Shown: positions 17,817-26,291 of the stretch, piece after piece
Numbering within the stretch: the stretch's first letter is position 1
Layout: each line of letters starts with the position of its first letter
Assembly (NCBI RefSeq): GCF_016623585.1
Contig: NZ_JAEHFY010000010.1
Coordinates: 1 to 64,000 of the forward strand
Origin: Pedobacter segetis
GTDB lineage: Bacteria; Bacteroidota; Bacteroidia; Sphingobacteriales; Sphingobacteriaceae
Length of the DNA stretch: 64,000 bases
Reading direction: 5' to 3'
Position numbers and translations under genes: made by a program
Notes under the pieces: model-generated
What the model saw: only the letters and a program-made list of their open reading frames with translations
Told to the model about the DNA's origin: nothing
Database searches by the model: none

Positions 17817-19270
17817 TTTTCTTTGGCTTTAAATATAATCATATCTTTTTGATCGGATATTACCTTAAATAAACCACTTTTTTTAAGTAGATCTATTTTC
17901 TGTTGGTGCGCTTCTTCTGAAATTGGCCAAGTACTCCTATTGTTTTTGATTATTGCGATGTATTTAGCATCTTTTATAATCGGGAAATGATATAGATAAC
18001 GTCTTTGAAATAAGTAAGGCGATAAACAAGAACTAGCACTTACTTTTGCATCAATAGGTATTAATTTTAAACTTTGTTTAACACTTCCCAAATCTAGGCC
18101 CGGTTTAAAATGCACAGGCTTATAAAACGAAGAATTAGCTTTATAATCATACTCTCCCAAACTAAAGTTTAAAGATGCAAAAGTACAAACTGCAGTTAAT
18201 GCACAGCAAGCAAGCGCAAGCCTTTCCCTAATCAAAAAATTTGTTTTGTTTAAACCAAAAATCAGCACCATGCTCAACAATGGCACAAATTCTATGCTGT
18301 ATTGATGATATATCCCAAATAAACCGCTATCATTAGAAAGAAACTTTAAGGCTAATGGTACTAAAAAAATAAATATAAACAGCGGGTTTTTATAGATCAA
18401 AAAGCATCCAGAGAAAAACAAAAACAGCAAGAAAATTATTTTTTGAATGGCGAAACTCTTGTCTTTAAGATTGGTAAATAAACCTTCTACAATTATTTTG
18501 GGGTGTTTGATTAAATTCAAAAACACCTCTGCTAAAGAACCGCCTAAATGCGAGTACCTGCCAAACTGTAAATTCTGAGCAGTATTTTGCAAACTTGGCA
18601 TCACAAAGTTTATAACTAACAAACTATAAACCAAGGCGGCAAATGCAACCAATAATGCAATCTTATTTAAGTGTTTGTTATGTTTAAACTGATAGATTAT
18701 AAAGATCAACAACACTGTAAAAAGCCAAATGCCAAAAGTTTCCATACACATAACCATTAATAAACTGGCAATAATTAGCAAATAGTTTTTCTTTTGAAAT
18801 AAAAACAAGGTTAACCAAGGCACCATCATAGATCCAATTACGTTATTATGGAAATCAAACGCTAGTGCCGAGTAAATTCCCCAAATCAGATAAAAATGGA
18901 TAAGGCAATAATTTGCCAAGGTTTTATTGTTGTTTAAAAACAGTAAGCTCAGTTTATAGATGGGAACCCCGGCGAGGGAAATGGCTAATATTTGGATGAG
19001 AGTTGGCGTAAGGTGCCCAAAAATCAAGAAAAAAGGATAATATAAATAGATAATTGGACTAAAATGCGTTGCTAAAAAAGGCATATCTTTCCCATCGATA
19101 CCCAAAGTAAACAAGGGATTTTGCAAGTTACCTAATTGGTAAAGTGCCTGGTTGATCATCCCTAGATCAAAAAATGTCCTTAAACTATAATGGTTTACGA
19201 TCGCGATCAAACAGAATAAGAAGAAAAACAATAAGCTAATTATCAGTTTTTTATCCTTTAATAGAACCAT
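17813..19270 (-). CDS. DUF2079 polytopic membrane protein
   Basis: 485 residues with about eleven hydrophobic helices, starting SLLFFFLFCLIAIVNHY. The early FFDLGMINQALYQLGN and the loop FLATHFSPIIYLYYPFF match DUF2079, a family with GT-C glycosyltransferase-like topology but no assigned substrate. The C-terminal soluble stretch has conserved SSCLSPYL and YHFP. Convergent with udk, sharing four bases. Function unknown; a lipid-linked sugar transferase is a guess from the fold. Confidence 0.78.
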   Translation of the reverse strand: MVLLKDKKLIISLLFFFLFCLIAIVNHYSLRTFFDLGMINQALYQLGNLQNPLFTLGIDGKDMPFLATHFSPIIYLYYPFFLIFGHLTPTLIQILAISLAGVPIYKLSLLFLNNNKTLANYCLIHFYLIWGIYSALAFDFHNNVIGSMMVPWLTLFLFQKKNYLLIIASLLMVMCMETFGIWLFTVLLIFIIYQFKHNKHLNKIALLVAFAALVYSLLVINFVMPSLQNTAQNLQFGRYSHLGGSLAEVFLNLIKHPKIIVEGLFTNLKDKSFAIQKIIFLLFLFFSGCFLIYKNPLFIFIFLVPLALKFLSNDSGLFGIYHQYSIEFVPLLSMVLIFGLNKTNFLIRERLALACCALTAVCTFASLNFSLGEYDYKANSSFYKPVHFKPGLDLGSVKQSLKLIPIDAKVSASSCLSPYLFQRRYLYHFPIIKDAKYIAIIKNNRSTWPISEEAHQQKIDLLKKSGLFKVISDQKDMIIFKAKEN

Positions 19271-19459
19271 AGTTTAAGTTCATTTAATTTTAATAGCTAA
19301 AAAAGAATGTTAAATTTACTCGTAAAAGTAGCAGTAGTTTTTACTTTTTAAATTATTATAGATAATATAATCGTTAAAACCCCCAAGGTTTATTAAATTT
19401 GTTGCCTAATTGCCAAACAGGTTTATGGCTTTCCTTAAAAAAGCAATTAAAATTCTAAA

Positions 19460-20164
19460 ATGATCAATAATACAACAGAAACTTTTGATTATAACACCTC
19501 AAGAGAAAAGCTGATTTTAGCCGAATACGGCCGAAATGTGCAAAATATGGTAGAGTATATTGTTGCTTTGCCCACCAAGGAAGAACGCAATAGATACGCC
19601 CAAGTGGTAATAGATATGATGGGTTTCTTAAACCCACATTTGAGGGATGTACCAGATTTTAAGCACAAACTCTGGGACCACCTACAGATCATCTCTAAAT
19701 TTAAGATAGATGTAGATTCCCCTTATCCATCGCCCACCAACGAAGAGATGAACTTTAAGCCGGAGGCATTATCTTATCCGCAAAAGCGCATAAAGTTTAA
19801 GCACTACGGGCATACTGTTGAGCTAATGATTAAAAGAGCTAAAGAAATTACCGAAGCAGACAAAAGACAGCACATGGTAAACTCTATCGCCAATTTTATG
19901 AAAATGGCTTATACTCTGTGGAATAAAGATCACGTAGCAGATGATCAGATAATCTCTGATTTAAGAGAATTATCTGACGGTGGCCTAGATCTTTCTGAAG
20001 TAGTTTTGAATAAGGTAGAGGTAAAGGCCCCGGTTAACACCAATACTGGCACCAGATCACAAAAGACCAACAACCGAGGAGGTTCTGGCGGCCGCCAAAA
20101 CAACAACAACAAGGGCCGCCAAAAAAATTACACCACCAACGGTGGTAGCAGAAGGTCTAACTAA
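19460..20164 (+). CDS. DUF4290 protein with an Asn/Gly/Arg-rich tail
   Basis: 234 residues. The N-terminal 175 are helical and match the Bacteroidota family DUF4290 (REKLILAEYGRNVQNMVEY; FLNPHLRDVPDFKHKLWDH). The last 40 residues are low complexity with RGGSGGRQNNNN and similar, an RG-like disordered segment of the kind that binds RNA in other proteins. 190 bases before murA on the same strand, a pairing I recall as common in this phylum. Function unknown. Confidence 0.82.
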   Translation: MINNTTETFDYNTSREKLILAEYGRNVQNMVEYIVALPTKEERNRYAQVVIDMMGFLNPHLRDVPDFKHKLWDHLQIISKFKIDVDSPYPSPTNEEMNFKPEALSYPQKRIKFKHYGHTVELMIKRAKEITEADKRQHMVNSIANFMKMAYTLWNKDHVADDQIISDLRELSDGGLDLSEVVLNKVEVKAPVNTNTGTRSQKTNNRGGSGGRQNNNNKGRQKNYTTNGGSRRSN

Positions 20165-20195
20165 GTTTAGTCTTGTTTTGGATTTCTCATGATGA

Positions 20196-20310
20196 TGTGT
20201 CATACTGAACTTGTTTCAGTATCTCATTTGCAGATTAAAAAGTAATATGAGAACCCATTTGATAGGATTCCGATTAGCCAGCCGGCTAACGGAATGACAA
20301 ATTTTTGAGA
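20196..20310. repeat. Dispersed palindromic intergenic repeat
   Basis: GTCATACTGAACTTGTTTCAGTATCTCA, here split as GTCATACTGAACTTG and TTTCAGTATCTCA, forms a hairpin, and a second block ends AGCCAGCCGGCTAACGGAATG. It looks like a member of the GTCATTCCGAACTTGTTTC family scattered in Bacteroidota genomes. It fills the DUF4290-murA gap. Confidence 0.6.
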
Positions 20311-20353
20311 AACCCTCTTTATTTTTAAACCAAGTGTAAAATCACCAAAAAAT

Positions 20354-21658
20354 ATGAACGCATTTGAGATTCGTGGAGGCAAACCCTTAAAAGGAGAGAT
20401 CATCCCTCAAGGAGCAAAAAATGAAGCTTTACAGATATTATCAGCGGTTTTATTAACCAATGAAAAAATTACCATCAGCAATATCCCAGATATTAAAGAT
20501 GTAAACAAATTGATAGAGCTTTTAGGTGATTTAGGTGTTGATGTAAAACGGGTATCCAAAGATACCTATGAGTTTCAAGCAGCAAATATCAATCTAGATT
20601 TCTTCCATTCACAAACCTTTAAGGCGAAGGGCGGTAGCTTAAGAGGATCTATTATGATCGTTGGCCCGCTTTTGGCCCGTTTTGGTAAAGCAGCCATCCC
20701 TAAACCTGGTGGGGATAAAATTGGCAGAAGGCGTTTGGATACGCACTTTCTGGGGTTTGAAAAATTAGGCGCAAAATTTATCTACAATGCCGAAACCGGT
20801 TTTTTTAACATTGATGCTACCCAATTAAAAGGCACATTTATTCTTTTAGATGAAGCATCTGTAACCGGAACGGCAAATATTGTAATGGCCGCTGTTTTAG
20901 CACAAGGTAAAACCACTATTTACAATGCCGCTTGCGAGCCATATCTGCAGCAGCTTTGTAAAATGTTGAACAGGATGGGTGCAAAAATAACCGGCATTGG
21001 CTCTAATTTACTAACTATTGAAGGGGTTAAAGAATTGGGCGGCACAGCGCATCGTTTATTGCCAGATATGATCGAGATTGGCTCTTTTATTGGCCTTGCG
21101 GCGATGACAGAATCGGAAATCACCATTAAAAACGTTTGTTATAACGAACTAGGAATTATCCCTGATACTTTTAGAAGATTGGGGATCCAGTTTGAGTTGC
21201 GTGGAGACGATATTTACATCCCATCTCAAAAAAGTTACGAAATTGATACTTTTATAGACGGTTCTATCTTAACCGTTGCAGATGCCCCTTGGCCGGGTTT
21301 TACGCCCGATCTGCTATCTATTATGTTAGTGGTTGCAACACAGGCAAAAGGTTCTGTTTTGATCCATCAGAAAATGTTTGAAAGCCGTTTGTTTTTTGTT
21401 GATAAACTGATCGATATGGGCGCACAGATCATTCTTTGCGACCCTCATAGGGCAACGGTAATAGGGTTAGATAAAAGGTATCAATTAAAAGGGATAGAAA
21501 TGACCTCGCCAGATATTAGGGCGGGCGTTTCCTTATTGATCGCAGCGCTATCGGCATCAGGCAGAAGTACCATTTACAATATCGAACAGATTGAAAGGGG
21601 CTACCAAGATATTGATACACGGTTAAAAGCTTTAGGTGCAGATATTAGAAGGTTATAA
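20354..21658 (+). CDS. murA: UDP-N-acetylglucosamine 1-carboxyvinyltransferase, Asp active-site variant
   Basis: First committed step of peptidoglycan synthesis: enolpyruvyl transfer from PEP to UDP-GlcNAc. 434 residues, two inverse alpha/beta domains; Lys22-Asn23 near the N-terminus is the conserved KN pair. The catalytic loop reads PKPGGDKIGRRR, so residue 121 is Asp where E. coli has Cys115. Asp at this site keeps activity and makes MurA fosfomycin-insensitive in mycobacteria, chlamydiae and Borrelia. A clear terminator follows. Confidence 0.96.
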   Translation: MNAFEIRGGKPLKGEIIPQGAKNEALQILSAVLLTNEKITISNIPDIKDVNKLIELLGDLGVDVKRVSKDTYEFQAANINLDFFHSQTFKAKGGSLRGSIMIVGPLLARFGKAAIPKPGGDKIGRRRLDTHFLGFEKLGAKFIYNAETGFFNIDATQLKGTFILLDEASVTGTANIVMAAVLAQGKTTIYNAACEPYLQQLCKMLNRMGAKITGIGSNLLTIEGVKELGGTAHRLLPDMIEIGSFIGLAAMTESEITIKNVCYNELGIIPDTFRRLGIQFELRGDDIYIPSQKSYEIDTFIDGSILTVADAPWPGFTPDLLSIMLVVATQAKGSVLIHQKMFESRLFFVDKLIDMGAQIILCDPHRATVIGLDKRYQLKGIEMTSPDIRAGVSLLIAALSASGRSTIYNIEQIERGYQDIDTRLKALGADIRRL

Positions 21659-21664
21659 CTTTAT

Positions 21665-21685
21665 TCCCCGCAAGGGGATTTTTTA
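21665..21685 (+). terminator. Intrinsic terminator after murA
   Basis: TCCCC (21665-21669), loop GCAA, GGGGA (21674-21678), then a T-run. It starts 7 bases past the murA stop. Confidence 0.8.
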
Positions 21686-21831
21686 TTTAAAAGCTATTCT
21701 TGTGGCTCTAATTTTGATTTAAGATGTTATTTAACAAATAATTAAAAACCACACCTTAATTATCAACCAATCAAAACTTAATTAACTTTATCAACGTAAA
21801 TAGTTTAAATATTTATAACAATATCAAAATC

Positions 21832-22653
21832 ATGAAAAAATTCCAAAATATTATAGCGGGGTTATTTATAATCCTTATCTCTGCAAGTTGTACAAGCGGC
21901 ACCCCAAAAAATCAAGCTAAATCCATAGATAACAGCCAAACTTCAGATACCAACCTAACTTCTTCGTCTAACCAATCATCAAACCCAGAAATGGCTAGCG
22001 TAGATCATTCTGCATTTGATAAATTGTTGAAGAAAAACGTTAGCAATGGAAAAGTGGATTACGGTGCTTTTGTTAAAGATAAAGCTGCGTTAGAAAGCTA
22101 TATTACCTATTTAGGGAAGATTGATGCCGCTAAACTTTCTAAGAACGATCAAACAGCTTATTGGGTAAACGCATACAATGCCTCGGTTATCGATAAAATT
22201 GTAAGAAATTATCCTACAAAATCTATCGAAAATATTGATGGCGGAAAGGCTTTTGATGAAAAACTTCCTTTTAAATTTAACGGAGAATCTTTATCCCTAA
22301 ACGATATTGAAAAGAAAAAATTAATGGGTAGCGATCTATTTGATGCAAGAATACACTTTGCGGTAAACTGTGCGGCTGTTTCTTGCCCAACATTACAAAA
22401 CCTTGCCTATACCGGTGCTAACATACAAAGCTTCTTAACTTCTAACACAAAAGCGGCTTTAGCCAATCCCGCTTTTAATAAAATCTCAAAAGAAAAAGCT
22501 TCATTATCAAAACTTTTTGATTGGTATAAAGCTGATTTTGTTAAAGCAGAAGGAAGCGTAATTAATTTTGTGAACAAATATTCTAGCACAAAAATAGATA
22601 AAAACACAAAAATCGACTACTTGGAATATAATTGGGCATTAAACGGCAAATAA
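21832..22653 (+). CDS. DUF547 lipoprotein
   Basis: 273 residues. A signal peptide with lipobox ISASC (lipidated Cys20) is followed by a 40-residue Ser/Asn-rich linker and the DUF547 domain (from DHSAFDKLL; core YWVNAYNASVIDKIV, FAVNCAAVSCPTL, YLEYNWALNG). DUF547 is thought to be a cysteine-protease-like fold; here Cys and His (IHFAVNC) are present. First gene of a five-gene same-strand run with an FAD oxidoreductase, a polyferredoxin and two glycosyltransferases; role unknown. Confidence 0.83.
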   Translation: MKKFQNIIAGLFIILISASCTSGTPKNQAKSIDNSQTSDTNLTSSSNQSSNPEMASVDHSAFDKLLKKNVSNGKVDYGAFVKDKAALESYITYLGKIDAAKLSKNDQTAYWVNAYNASVIDKIVRNYPTKSIENIDGGKAFDEKLPFKFNGESLSLNDIEKKKLMGSDLFDARIHFAVNCAAVSCPTLQNLAYTGANIQSFLTSNTKAALANPAFNKISKEKASLSKLFDWYKADFVKAEGSVINFVNKYSSTKIDKNTKIDYLEYNWALNGK

Positions 22654-22688
22654 CTTAAAAAAACCTTATCCATACCTCCAAACCTAAA

Positions 22689-24008
22689 ATGAAAATTGTA
22701 ATTATTGGCAACGGAATATCTGGTATAACAACTGCTAGGTATATCCGTAAACAAAGCGACCATGAGATTTTAGTTATCTCTGCAGAATCTGATCATTTTT
22801 TCTCTCGTACCGCCTTAATGTACATTTATATGGGGCACATGAAGTTTGAACATACCAAACCTTATGAAGACTGGTTTTGGGATAAAAATAGGATAGCCCT
22901 TAAAAATGCCTATATCCAAAAAATAGATTTCGACAATAAAAAACTTTTCAGTGATCGCGGGGAAGAGATCAGTTATGATAAATTAGTTCTCTCTACGGGA
23001 TCGGTTAACAACAAATTTGATTGGCCCGGGCAGGATCTAAAAGGTGTGCAAGGTTTAATTACCAAGCAAGACGTAGAAATAATGGAAGAGAACACCAGGG
23101 GCGTTACAGATGCGGTGGTTGTTGGCGGTGGTTTGATAGGTATCGAAATGGCAGAGATGCTGCATTCGAGAAATATACACGTCAATTTTTTAGTTCGCGA
23201 TGACCATTATTGGGGTGGTGTATTGCCCAAAGAAGAAGCAGAACTGGTTGGCAGGCATATCAAAGAACATGGCATGAACCTCATGTTAAGATCAGAGTTA
23301 AAAGAAATCATTTCAGATGATGATGGAAAAGTAAAAGCCATCATCACTAAAGATAACAAAGAAATTAAATGCGGCTTTGTGGCCTTAACGGCAGGTGTTA
23401 GCCCAAACATTTCTTTTTTGAAGGCTACCAAATTAGAAACCGATAGAGGCATTTTGGTAAACGAGTTTTTAGAAACCAACATCAAAGACGTGTATGCTTT
23501 GGGCGATTGTGCACAGTTTAAGAACCCAAAAGAAAACCACCCGCCCGTAGAGCAACTTTGGTACACGGGTAAAATGCAGGGAAGGGCCTTGGCAAATACC
23601 ATTTGTGGCAATAAAACCGAATATGAAAGGGGGATCTGGTTTAATTCTGCCAAGTTCTTAGATATAGAATATCAAACTTATGGCCTTATGCTCAAAAAAC
23701 CCTTTGATGATGAAGATACATTTTATTGGGAACATAAAAACGGTAAAATTTCTATGAGGGCAAATTTTGCTAAAGCTGATGGCAGTTTAAGGGGCTTTAA
23801 CTTCTTTGGCATCAGGTTTAAACAAACCGTTGCCGATGATTGGATTAGGAATAATCAGGATATCTCTAAATGTATATCAAATTTAAATAAAGGTTTTTTT
23901 GACCCAGAATTTTACAAGAGCCATCATAAAGAAATAATAGAAAACTTTAATAACGCATATCCAAAGTTCAAAGCAAATATCCCTAAAAAAAGATTCTTTG
24001 TTTTTTAA
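22689..24008 (+). CDS. FAD/NAD(P)-dependent oxidoreductase
   Basis: 439 residues of the pyridine-nucleotide disulfide-reductase superfamily without a CxxxxC active site. The FAD motif IIGNGISGIT is at the N-terminus, ATG-type STGSVNN near 100, the NAD(P) motif VVGGGLIGIEMAEML near 145, and the second FAD motif VYALGDCAQF near 275. Closest in style to the NADH-oxidising part of nitrite reductase and rubredoxin reductase. The last 100 residues (WEHKNGKISMRANF onwards) are an extra domain. 25 bases before the polyferredoxin gene, its likely electron partner. Confidence 0.85.
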   Translation: MKIVIIGNGISGITTARYIRKQSDHEILVISAESDHFFSRTALMYIYMGHMKFEHTKPYEDWFWDKNRIALKNAYIQKIDFDNKKLFSDRGEEISYDKLVLSTGSVNNKFDWPGQDLKGVQGLITKQDVEIMEENTRGVTDAVVVGGGLIGIEMAEMLHSRNIHVNFLVRDDHYWGGVLPKEEAELVGRHIKEHGMNLMLRSELKEIISDDDGKVKAIITKDNKEIKCGFVALTAGVSPNISFLKATKLETDRGILVNEFLETNIKDVYALGDCAQFKNPKENHPPVEQLWYTGKMQGRALANTICGNKTEYERGIWFNSAKFLDIEYQTYGLMLKKPFDDEDTFYWEHKNGKISMRANFAKADGSLRGFNFFGIRFKQTVADDWIRNNQDISKCISNLNKGFFDPEFYKSHHKEIIENFNNAYPKFKANIPKKRFFVF

Positions 24009-24032
24009 CATCGGCAGTTTAATTAAATACAC

Positions 24033-25571
24033 ATGAAAATAATCCGTAACACCGGCTTAAGCATATTCTTGATTTGCTTTGCAGTTTTTCTCTCTTTACC
24101 TTTTTTGGGAACCTATAAATTGACCGAAAAAACGTTCAAAGAGAATTTTACCGATGCGCAACAACAAAAGATCTTAGAACCCTCTTTAAAAAACTTGTTT
24201 GATAAAGAGTACGGTAATAACATTTCTTTTATTTCTGATTATAACAAAGCTTTTGATAATGCCAATAAAGAATTTAGGGAGAAAAAAGAATGGGATAAAG
24301 TAATTAATGATAGCCATGTTTTAAATATCGTGAAAGATAGCAGTGGGGGTTTTGTAAAAAACAACCTGGCCTTGCTGTTTATCATTTGCTTTTTGATCAG
24401 CTCTTTAGGCGGTTTGATGTACATGGTTCCCGCACTGTATCTAAAACCTGTAGCCGGTATCAAAAACAACCACATCTATCATCGTGGGATAACCAACAGG
24501 GGTATCATCGCTTTTCTTTTTGCGGCTTTTCTTATTGCCTTTTATATCTGCATTTACCAGCAACCTGCATATTTAAGTAATTGGATCTTGTTGGTAGATG
24601 GTTTAAGCACAACATTAACCGGCGCAGCTGCATCGCAATGGTTTTTATACGGGTTTTTATATTGTTTGGTAATGAGCGTGATGAGCGTAAGGATGTTTAT
24701 CAAATACAGAAACAATAACTATGAAAAGTTAAGGACTTGCTCGGTATTGTTTTTTCAGATAGCCTTTGCTTTCATGATCCCAAATATTTTAACAAAGCTT
24801 CAATTGCCATCAATGGATTTTAAAAACATCTGGCCATTAGATTATACTTTCTTTTTTGATTATCATTTAACCCAGTTAACATCAAATGGGATGTTAGGCT
24901 ATTGGATGCTAGGTTGGGGCATATTTTTGATTGTAGTTGGCGTACCCGTAATGGTTTATTTCTTTGGTAAAAGATGGTATTGCAGTTGGGTATGCGGTTG
25001 TGGAGGCTTGGCAGAAACTTTAGGGGATCCTTTCCGTCAGCTATCAGATAAATCTTTAAAAGCTTGGAAATTTGAAAGGATTATTGTCCATAGCGTACTG
25101 GTTTTTGCCGTAATAATGACCGCCGCCGTTTTATATACCTTTTTTACGGGATCTTCTAGTATTTTAGGCATCGATACCTATTCAATAAGACAAGCTTATG
25201 GTTTTGGGATAGGTTTTATGTTTGCTGGGGCAATCGGCACCGGTTTTTACCCGGTAATGGGGAGCAGGGTTTGGTGCAGGTTTGGCTGCCCTCTGGCGGC
25301 TTATCTAGGTATTGTTCAACGTTTTAAATCAAGATTTAGAATCACCACAAACGGAGGGCAATGTATCTCTTGCGGAAACTGTTCTACTTATTGCGAAATG
25401 GGAATTGATGTAAGGGCTTATGCTCAAAACGGAGAAAATATAATTAGATCGTCTTGCGTGGGTTGCGGCGTTTGCGCCGCAGTATGCCCAAGAGGAGTTT
25501 TAAAGTTAGAAAATTTAGCAGAAGAAGGAAGGTTTGATGCTTATGTTAGGCCAGAAGAGAAAGCATTTTAA
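24033..25571 (+). CDS. Membrane polyferredoxin (NapH/NosR/CcoG-like)
   Basis: 512 residues. One N-terminal helix, an extracytoplasmic loop of about 80 residues, then six or so helices. Two cytoplasmic-side Cys motifs (KRWYCSWVCGCGG; RVWCRFGCP) are typical of NapH/NosR membrane Fe-S proteins. The C-terminal ferredoxin domain holds two 4Fe-4S sites, CISCGNCSTYC and CVGCGVCAAVCP. It probably moves electrons between the cytoplasmic FAD protein encoded upstream and an acceptor in or across the membrane. It overlaps the next gene by one base (TAATG). Confidence 0.85.
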   Translation: MKIIRNTGLSIFLICFAVFLSLPFLGTYKLTEKTFKENFTDAQQQKILEPSLKNLFDKEYGNNISFISDYNKAFDNANKEFREKKEWDKVINDSHVLNIVKDSSGGFVKNNLALLFIICFLISSLGGLMYMVPALYLKPVAGIKNNHIYHRGITNRGIIAFLFAAFLIAFYICIYQQPAYLSNWILLVDGLSTTLTGAAASQWFLYGFLYCLVMSVMSVRMFIKYRNNNYEKLRTCSVLFFQIAFAFMIPNILTKLQLPSMDFKNIWPLDYTFFFDYHLTQLTSNGMLGYWMLGWGIFLIVVGVPVMVYFFGKRWYCSWVCGCGGLAETLGDPFRQLSDKSLKAWKFERIIVHSVLVFAVIMTAAVLYTFFTGSSSILGIDTYSIRQAYGFGIGFMFAGAIGTGFYPVMGSRVWCRFGCPLAAYLGIVQRFKSRFRITTNGGQCISCGNCSTYCEMGIDVRAYAQNGENIIRSSCVGCGVCAAVCPRGVLKLENLAEEGRFDAYVRPEEKAF

Positions 25572-26275
25572 TGACTGTAAATTTAACCCCAAGACAGGTA
25601 TATGTAATTATCCCTGCCTTTAATGAAGAGAAATCCATTGCTAAAGTCATTAACGACATTCCCAAAAATTTAGTTACTGAAATTATCGTTTGTAATAATA
25701 ACTCAAGTGATAATACTGCCGCTGAAGCCAAAAATGCAGGCGCCACAACTATTGATGCTACCATTCCGGGATATGGAAATGCCTGTTTAAAGGGCATATC
25801 CTATTTAAAGGGCAAAGCAAAAAGTAAAGATATTGTTGTTTTTATCGATGGCGATTACTCGGATTATCCACAAGAAATAGTTGATGTTATATTACCGATA
25901 CAACTTAATAGGGCAGATCTGGTAATAGGATCTAGGGCCCTTGGCGTAAAAGAAAAAGGATCAATGACATTGCCACAACGATTTGGCAACTGGCTAGCAA
26001 CTAGATTAATTAAAATATTCTATGGTGTAAAATTTACAGATTTAGGCCCTTTTAGAGCTATATCTTGGGAAAACCTGGTACTTATAGGAATGAAGGATAG
26101 AACTTACGGGTGGACAGTTGAAATGCAAATTAAAGCAGCCAAACTTGATTTAAGGTGTATTGAAGTCCCTGTGAAATACAGAAAAAGAATTGGTATCAGT
26201 AAAATATCGGGAACTTTAAAAGGCGTAGTTTTGGCCGGCTATAAAATAATCTGGATGATATTTAAAAACTTGTAA
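25571..26275 (+). CDS. Family 2 glycosyltransferase, dolichol-phosphate-mannose synthase type
   Basis: 234 residues, one GT-A domain: VIIPAFNEEKSI, NNNSSDNT, the DxD region FIDGDYSDYP, and QRFGNWLATRLI. No C-terminal membrane helices. It probably loads a sugar on polyprenyl phosphate. The one-base overlap with the polyferredoxin gene implies coupled translation, an unusual pairing of redox and glycosyl-transfer functions. Confidence 0.85.
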   Translation: MTVNLTPRQVYVIIPAFNEEKSIAKVINDIPKNLVTEIIVCNNNSSDNTAAEAKNAGATTIDATIPGYGNACLKGISYLKGKAKSKDIVVFIDGDYSDYPQEIVDVILPIQLNRADLVIGSRALGVKEKGSMTLPQRFGNWLATRLIKIFYGVKFTDLGPFRAISWENLVLIGMKDRTYGWTVEMQIKAAKLDLRCIEVPVKYRKRIGISKISGTLKGVVLAGYKIIWMIFKNL

Positions 26276-26291
26276 TTTTGCAATCCAAAAA

